34,557 bases of DNA from Moduliflexus sp964602655 (lineage in GTDB: Bacteria; Moduliflexota; Moduliflexia; Moduliflexales; Moduliflexaceae), in assembly GCA_964602655.1 (NCBI GenBank), contig CAZRSF010000069.1, forward strand, positions 1 through 34,557, given 5' to 3'. The notes under the pieces were generated by a model that saw only the letters and a program-made list of their open reading frames with translations, ran no database searches and was not told the DNA's origin. The translations under genes and the position numbers were made by a program. Positions 30,240 to 34,557 of this stretch are shown here, piece by piece (the stretch's first letter is position 1; each line of letters begins with the position of its first letter).

Positions 30240-31696
30240 AACAAAAAGAGGTTCATTTAGTTGATTATTTTTTAGTGCTGCGGAGACGAGGCTGGGTTGT
30301 TTTCGCAACATTTGTGCTTGTCGTTGCCTCTGTCGTTGTCGGAGTATACCGAAAGCCAGCCCCTCTTCCCGAATTTGAGGCGACGGCAACGTTGCTTGTG
30401 AAACCGGATCGCCCGGCATTGACGAATATACAGGGAGGGCAATTGCCTTATTATCAAAATTTCGACGAAGGCGTAGATCAACGAACAGAAATTTATATTT
30501 TAAAAAGTCGAGAAATGCTTGAACGCCTTGTGAAAGAATTGGATATCACGAAATTCGACGTGAAAGCAGATAGTCAAGAAGCCGTTTATCAGTATTTCCG
30601 AAATGCTGTCGAGATATCTCCTGTCGGAGGAACATACTTAGTCAATATTGTGGCAACCGATGGCGATCACCAGAATGCGATTACCTTAGCCAATACGATG
30701 GCGGAAGTGTATATCGAATATAATCTTCAGACCAAACTGAGCGCTGCGCGGAAGACCCTTGTGTGGTTGAATGAGCAATTGGTCGATCTGCAAGGAAAAG
30801 TCGAAAACGCGTATTCTGCTCTTGCAGAATTTCAGGATAAAAATAAAATCCTGGCTGTAGAGATGGCGCCGGAAGTGATTTCCGCCAAATTGGCGGATTT
30901 GACGATGACGTATGATCGCGCGAAACGAGATCGAACCGAAGCGCAAGCTCGTATGGAAGAATTGCAACGCATTCGACAGCAAGGCGCAAGTTTTGGCAAT
31001 GATCTCGCAGTCACATTGAACGATCCGGTGTTAGAAAAATTGCGAGGGGAAATTACTGACGCCGAAATCGAACGTTCGAATTTGCTGCAATCATATAAAG
31101 ACAAACACCCCAAAGTCAAACAGGCCGACCTGAAATTAGAAACATTGCGCGAGAATATGTTGAGCATGGTCAACACCCTGTTCCAAAAATTAGAATCCGA
31201 TCTGACGGTATTACGAACAAGGGAACAGACTGCGTTAGAAGCGTTAGAAATGTTTAAAATGGATGCCGTTGAAACAAATAATAAGCGCCTGGAATATTCC
31301 AAACTCAAAAGCGAATTGACATCATCGGAAGAATTGCATGCGATGTTGTTCCGGCAATTGAAAGAGACCAGTATTACTGAAAATCTCGTAGATAAAAATT
31401 TGATTCGGCTGCTTGAATCTGCCAGAACAGCGAAGAATATTACTGAGCCTGTGAAACGGGAGCAGGTGGTTGGCTTTGGCGTGATTATCGGATTATTATT
31501 AGGGATCGGATTGGCGTTTCTCTTCGAATATTTTGACAAAACGCTAAAAAATCCAGAAGATGTTGAACACTTTTTGGATTTGCCCGTTTTAGGTACGATC
31601 CCGAAGATTGATGAAAAAAGCCAGAAGAAGATGCAAGGCAAATCTGCTGCCGCATTGTCAAAAAAGAAACACTATGCCTTAGAAGGGGGAAAATAA
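30236..31696 (+). CDS. Wzc/GumC-type chain-length determinant (without kinase domain)
   Basis: A 486-aa inner-membrane co-polymerase. It has a Wzz segment with an N-terminal transmembrane helix (about 14-36, RRRGWVVFATFVLVVASVVVGVY), a periplasmic part with the GumC-like coiled-coil hairpin (about 170-380), and a second transmembrane helix (about 410-432, VVGFGVIIGLLLGIGLAFLFEYF) preceded by the ITEPVKRE proline segment. The cytoplasmic tail is about 55 aa, and the kinase is encoded separately just downstream, as in split BY-kinase systems. It controls polymer length and bridges to the Wza-like channel. Its start overlaps the leader ORF stop. Confidence 0.92.
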   Translation: MKQKEVHLVDYFLVLRRRGWVVFATFVLVVASVVVGVYRKPAPLPEFEATATLLVKPDRPALTNIQGGQLPYYQNFDEGVDQRTEIYILKSREMLERLVKELDITKFDVKADSQEAVYQYFRNAVEISPVGGTYLVNIVATDGDHQNAITLANTMAEVYIEYNLQTKLSAARKTLVWLNEQLVDLQGKVENAYSALAEFQDKNKILAVEMAPEVISAKLADLTMTYDRAKRDRTEAQARMEELQRIRQQGASFGNDLAVTLNDPVLEKLRGEITDAEIERSNLLQSYKDKHPKVKQADLKLETLRENMLSMVNTLFQKLESDLTVLRTREQTALEALEMFKMDAVETNNKRLEYSKLKSELTSSEELHAMLFRQLKETSITENLVDKNLIRLLESARTAKNITEPVKREQVVGFGVIIGLLLGIGLAFLFEYFDKTLKNPEDVEHFLDLPVLGTIPKIDEKSQKKMQGKSAAALSKKKHYALEGGK

Positions 31697-31699
31697 GGT

Positions 31700-32410
31700 A
31701 TGCCGAAACATCGAGCTCGACGACAGACCCAGGATTTGCAGCTTATCTGGGAGGATGGAGCGCATTCTGTCGCTGCGGAATCGTACCGCACACTCCGCAC
31801 GAATATTTCGTTATCCCAAATAGACAAACCGATTCGTACGCTCTTAGTGACGAGTTGTATCCCAAAAGAGGGGAAATCTACGACAGTTGCCAATCTGGGG
31901 GTGACGTTTGCGATTGCGCAGCAAAAAGTCTTGATTATTGACGCTGATTTGCGCCGCCCGATTTTGCATCGGATTTTTGGCATTCCGAACGCTCAAGGAT
32001 TGACTCATGCGTTGAGCGATACCGTCGAACATGATCAGGTGTATACCCCGACGAAAATTTCGAATTTATGGGTGGTGACCAGTGGAATCATTCCGCCGAA
32101 TCCCTCTGAATTGCTGGGGTCTCAAAAAATGCGGCATTTTTTGGAACGCGCCCAAAAACAATTTGATATGGTCTTATTGGACTCGCCGCCGATCAGTTCG
32201 TTAGCAGACGCGTCCGTGTTAGGTTCGATTGTGGATGGAGTTTTGTTCGTGGTTAAAGCGAATATGGCCAACCGCGATCTCGTGCAAAAAGCCAAAGACC
32301 AATTACAGACCGTTGGCGCGAATATTATCGGAGTGGTTTTGAATGATGTTGATATTAAGCGTGACGGTTACTATCGGTATTATTACTACTATAATTACGA
32401 ATATTATTGA
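31700..32410 (+). CDS. BY-kinase (CpsD-type tyrosine autokinase)
   Basis: A 236-aa bacterial tyrosine kinase. Walker A is IPKEGKST (54-61), Walker A' is VLIIDADLRRP (77-87), Walker B is MVLLDSPP (157-164). The C-terminal 14 residues, GYYRYYYYYNYEYY, contain ten tyrosines and form the autophosphorylation cluster. It acts in the cytoplasm on the tail of the adjacent chain-length protein, cycling phosphorylation with polymer synthesis. The start is 3 nt after the upstream stop. No tyrosine phosphatase is visible in the window. Confidence 0.95.
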   Translation: MPKHRARRQTQDLQLIWEDGAHSVAAESYRTLRTNISLSQIDKPIRTLLVTSCIPKEGKSTTVANLGVTFAIAQQKVLIIDADLRRPILHRIFGIPNAQGLTHALSDTVEHDQVYTPTKISNLWVVTSGIIPPNPSELLGSQKMRHFLERAQKQFDMVLLDSPPISSLADASVLGSIVDGVLFVVKANMANRDLVQKAKDQLQTVGANIIGVVLNDVDIKRDGYYRYYYYYNYEYY

Positions 32411-32443
32411 GAGTGGCGGTCATAAAAATGGGCATCATATCCT

Positions 32444-32887
32444 ATGAACGAACAACGCGCAACATTTGAGGCCGTATTGGATAATTTGGAGGCCATTGGA
32501 CGTTTTATCGCGACATATATGCGCGAGGAGGCCAAACTTCCCGATGATCTGATTTATAATTTTGAAGTATCAGCCGATGAACATGTCGCAAATTTGATCG
32601 AACACGCCTTTCAGCAACATCCCAATCACTTTATTACGATTATTTGCCGACATGATGATCTGAAAGCGCAGGTCTCCATTATTGACGATAGCGCTGGGTT
32701 CGATCCGAGAGGCTATAAGATTCCTCATGTAGATGAAAGCGCGATTTATGAATTGCCGCCAGGAGGATTCGGCAATTATTTTATCTGTGAATTGATGGAT
32801 AATGTCGAATATCTTCATCAACCCGGCGTAAGAAATGAATTGATTTTGACTATAGATTCAGGACAGAAACCTGCTGCTGCGCAGTGA
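32444..32887 (+). CDS. RsbW/SpoIIAB-like serine kinase (anti-sigma-factor type)
   Basis: A 147-aa GHKL-fold protein with N-box VSADEHVANLIEHAF, a DDSAGFDPRG G1 box, and GGFGNYFICELMDNVEY, the sequence pattern of partner-switch kinases. These phosphorylate a STAS-domain antagonist, encoded 13 nt downstream, and bind a sigma factor or other output when the antagonist is phosphorylated. No sigma factor lies in the window, so the target is unknown. ATG 32444 has no good Shine-Dalgarno sequence. It lies 33 nt after the BY-kinase gene, implying that it belongs to the same transcript. Confidence 0.9.
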   Translation: MNEQRATFEAVLDNLEAIGRFIATYMREEAKLPDDLIYNFEVSADEHVANLIEHAFQQHPNHFITIICRHDDLKAQVSIIDDSAGFDPRGYKIPHVDESAIYELPPGGFGNYFICELMDNVEYLHQPGVRNELILTIDSGQKPAAAQ

Positions 32888-32900
32888 GGGGGGACGTATC

Positions 32901-33242
32901 ATGGATGTAAAAATTCGTCAGGCCGAGCAGAATGCCGAAGTGTATATTGTCGAAATCGAAGGACGAATTGACGCGAAAACCGCATCTGATATTGAGAATG
33001 AATTGAATTCGCTCAAAGAGAAACAAGCCGTAAAAATCATTATTGATTTTTCTCACGTGAATTATATCAGCAGCGGCGGATTGCGCGTGTTTCTTTCGGC
33101 GCTCAAATGGACGAAAGCTGGAAATGGCGATCTGAAGTTAGCCTGCATGGAACAGAATGTGGAAAAAATTTTCAAATTGGCTGGTTTTACAAAAATTTTT
33201 AACATTCTTCCGGACATTAATAGCGCATTGAATGCGTTTTGA
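32901..33242 (+). CDS. STAS-domain anti-sigma-factor antagonist (SpoIIAA-like)
   Basis: A 113-aa STAS protein. The core has VYIVEIEGRIDAKTASDIENEL, then IIIDFSHVNYISSGGLRVFLSALK, where Ser57/Ser58 before GG are the expected phosphorylation position, then a C-terminal helix (VEKIFKLAGFTKIFNI). Length and motif order fit SpoIIAA/RsbV. GAGGGGGG lies 7 nt before ATG 32901. It pairs with the RsbW-like kinase upstream, and its stop adjoins the cyclase gene. No PP2C dephosphorylating partner is next to it. Confidence 0.93.
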   Translation: MDVKIRQAEQNAEVYIVEIEGRIDAKTASDIENELNSLKEKQAVKIIIDFSHVNYISSGGLRVFLSALKWTKAGNGDLKLACMEQNVEKIFKLAGFTKIFNILPDINSALNAF

Positions 33243-33243
33243 T

Positions 33244-34515
33244 ATGAGTTCTCTTCAACGATTCGAAAACGAGACCATGTTGCGCGAGCATATTCTCGAA
33301 AGCATGGATAATGGCGTGATTGCGCTTGATTTCGAAGGGAAAATCATCACATTCAACGCTGCCGCCTCAAGAATTTTGGGCATACCCGCTGAAGAGGCAT
33401 TAGAACGATATTACCCGGAAGTCTTTTTCGAATACGATGGCAATGATGAATTCAACGATGTGCTGATCAACGTTATTGATACCCGCCAAACTCATTTTTA
33501 TTGCGAAACCATGTTTGTCCGCAAAGATGGAAGAACCGTGCCGCTTGCTATCAATAGCTCGCTTTTGAAAGATGAGCGTGGGCAGGAATATGGCGTGGTT
33601 TCTGTGTTTTCAGACCTGACTGAAATCAAAAAACGCGAATTTTTGCAGGACACGTTGACTCGTTACGTGACCAAACAAGTGGTCGAATTGATTTTAGAAC
33701 ACCCTGAAAACATTATCCTCGACGGAGAAGAGCGCGAAGCCACCGTCTTCTTTTCCGATATTCGCGGCTTTACGACGCTGGCGGAGCGGATGCCGCCGAA
33801 AGACCTGGTTGCCATGCTGCGCGAATATTTCACGCTGATGGTAGATGCGGTCTTCCAATATCAGGGAACAGTAGATAAATTTATCGGCGACAGTATTATG
33901 GCGATTTTCGGCGCGCCGACTCCTCAGCCGGATCATGCGGAGCGCGCCGTGCGCACGGCGTTAGAAATGAAACGCATGCTGCACGGGTTTAACCAGAATC
34001 GCATCGAATCGGGAAAAGAAGCGATTCGTATCGGCGTCGGTATCAATACCGGGCATGTTGTTGTTGGTAATATCGGTTCTGTGCAGCGCCTTGAATATAC
34101 GGCAATCGGCGATGCCGTGAATTTAGCCTCTCGACTCGAAGGCATCAATAAACAATACGGAACGGAAATGATTATCAGCGAATCCACGTTCCGTCAATTA
34201 CCAGATAATATTCTCGTTCGCGAACTTGACAACGTGCGTGTAAAAGGGAAACATGATCCCTCTAAAATCTATGAAGTCATTGGAATTCGCGGAGAGACTA
34301 CGGCTGAGATTGAGGCAGTCCATCGCTATTTTCATGACGGCCTTTTATGTTATAAAGATAAACGCTGGGATGCCGCTATGCGCGAATTTCAGCAAGCGCT
34401 TCGAATGATTGCGACTGACAGGCCGTCGCTGTTGTATCTTGATCGGTGTCGGGTGTATTCGCAAAATCCGCCGCCTGATGATTGGGATGGCGTCTTCGAT
34501 ATGCAAACCAAATAA
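33244..34515 (+). CDS. PAS-domain class III adenylate cyclase
   Basis: A soluble protein of about 423 aa. A PAS sensor (residues about 15-125: LESMDNGVIALDFEGKIITFNAAASRILG, DGRTVPLAINSSLLKDE) is followed by a class III cyclase domain (about 165-330). The metal-binding Asp residues are in FFSDIRGFT and FIGDSIMAIFG; the substrate-selecting pair is Lys in VDKFIGD and Thr in EYTAIGD, which favours ATP over GTP; the transition-state Asn and Arg are in NLASRLE. A helical tail follows. ATG 33244 lies 1 nt past the STAS stop (TGATATG, re-initiation); ATG 33232 inside the STAS gene is the alternative. Linked to partner-switch genes, it suggests cAMP output tied to the same signal. The last 42 nt of the window hold nothing recognisable. 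Confidence 0.92.
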   Translation: MSSLQRFENETMLREHILESMDNGVIALDFEGKIITFNAAASRILGIPAEEALERYYPEVFFEYDGNDEFNDVLINVIDTRQTHFYCETMFVRKDGRTVPLAINSSLLKDERGQEYGVVSVFSDLTEIKKREFLQDTLTRYVTKQVVELILEHPENIILDGEEREATVFFSDIRGFTTLAERMPPKDLVAMLREYFTLMVDAVFQYQGTVDKFIGDSIMAIFGAPTPQPDHAERAVRTALEMKRMLHGFNQNRIESGKEAIRIGVGINTGHVVVGNIGSVQRLEYTAIGDAVNLASRLEGINKQYGTEMIISESTFRQLPDNILVRELDNVRVKGKHDPSKIYEVIGIRGETTAEIEAVHRYFHDGLLCYKDKRWDAAMREFQQALRMIATDRPSLLYLDRCRVYSQNPPPDDWDGVFDMQTK

Positions 34516-34557
34516 CAATCCTGTACGAACCTTCTCTCGTTGTAGAAACAACGTCAT

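Noticed and set aside
26482..32410. PEP-CTERM/exosortase-type exopolysaccharide locus
   Set aside because: No exosortase, PEP-CTERM protein or glycosyltransferase is visible; only the general export genes are present.

Overview
The window reads as a chromosomal segment of a Gram-negative (diderm) bacterium of moderate GC content. Evidence for an outer membrane is a secreted beta-barrel protein ending in Phe and a Wza-type export lipoprotein. SecA is long (1109 aa) and carries a large insertion in its preprotein-binding region that resembles SecA of the Bacteroidetes/Chlorobi (FCB) side of the tree. The mixture of Ser/Thr kinase, PEGA, caspase-like and class III cyclase genes suits a deep-branching, little-cultured lineage. 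A candidate phylum such as KSB3/Moduliflexota is only a guess.

Layout. 1-5.7 kb: housekeeping genes, with dapA (minus) divergent from a LysR regulator, then secA. 5.8-6.6 kb: a minus-strand cluster of very small genes including a DUF4160/DUF2442 pair. 6.7-11.7 kb: a single-chain restriction-modification protein whose putative target-recognition segment is conspicuously AT-rich, a Uma2-family nuclease and an FAD oxidoreductase. 11.7-12.3 kb: a non-coding gap packed with inverted repeats, including a nested palindrome of about 256 bp. 12.3-15.7 kb: a secreted caspase-like protease, a coiled-coil/nuclease-fold protein with heptad repeats, and a second FAD oxidoreductase. 15.8-19.5 kb: a four-gene minus-strand operon encoding Ser/Thr kinase, PP2C phosphatase, membrane TPR protein and membrane PEGA protein. 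19.7 kb: tRNA-Lys(UUU) with its own promoter and terminator. 19.9-24.1 kb: an NtrC-type regulator divergent from two tandem REC-histidine kinase proteins separated by a 38-codon ORF. 24.1-26.1 kb: an unknown gene and birA, the latter behind a strong promoter, an operator-like palindrome and a leader terminator. 26.4-34.5 kb: an exopolysaccharide export and regulation locus with beta-barrel protein, AMIN/coiled-coil/Wza fusion lipoprotein, Wzc-like chain-length protein, Tyr-tailed BY-kinase, RsbW-like kinase, STAS antagonist and PAS-adenylate cyclase.

How the genes work together. The right-hand locus couples a periplasm-spanning polysaccharide exporter to three kinds of signalling: tyrosine phosphorylation, partner switching and cAMP. 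No glycosyltransferases, flippase or polymerase are visible, so these must lie outside the window. The kinase-phosphatase-TPR-PEGA operon looks like a self-contained envelope signalling module. The most unusual sequence-level signals are a 22-codon ORF that spans a perfect terminator hairpin and overlaps the start codon of the chain-length gene, the nested palindrome before the caspase-like gene, and the leader architecture of birA.
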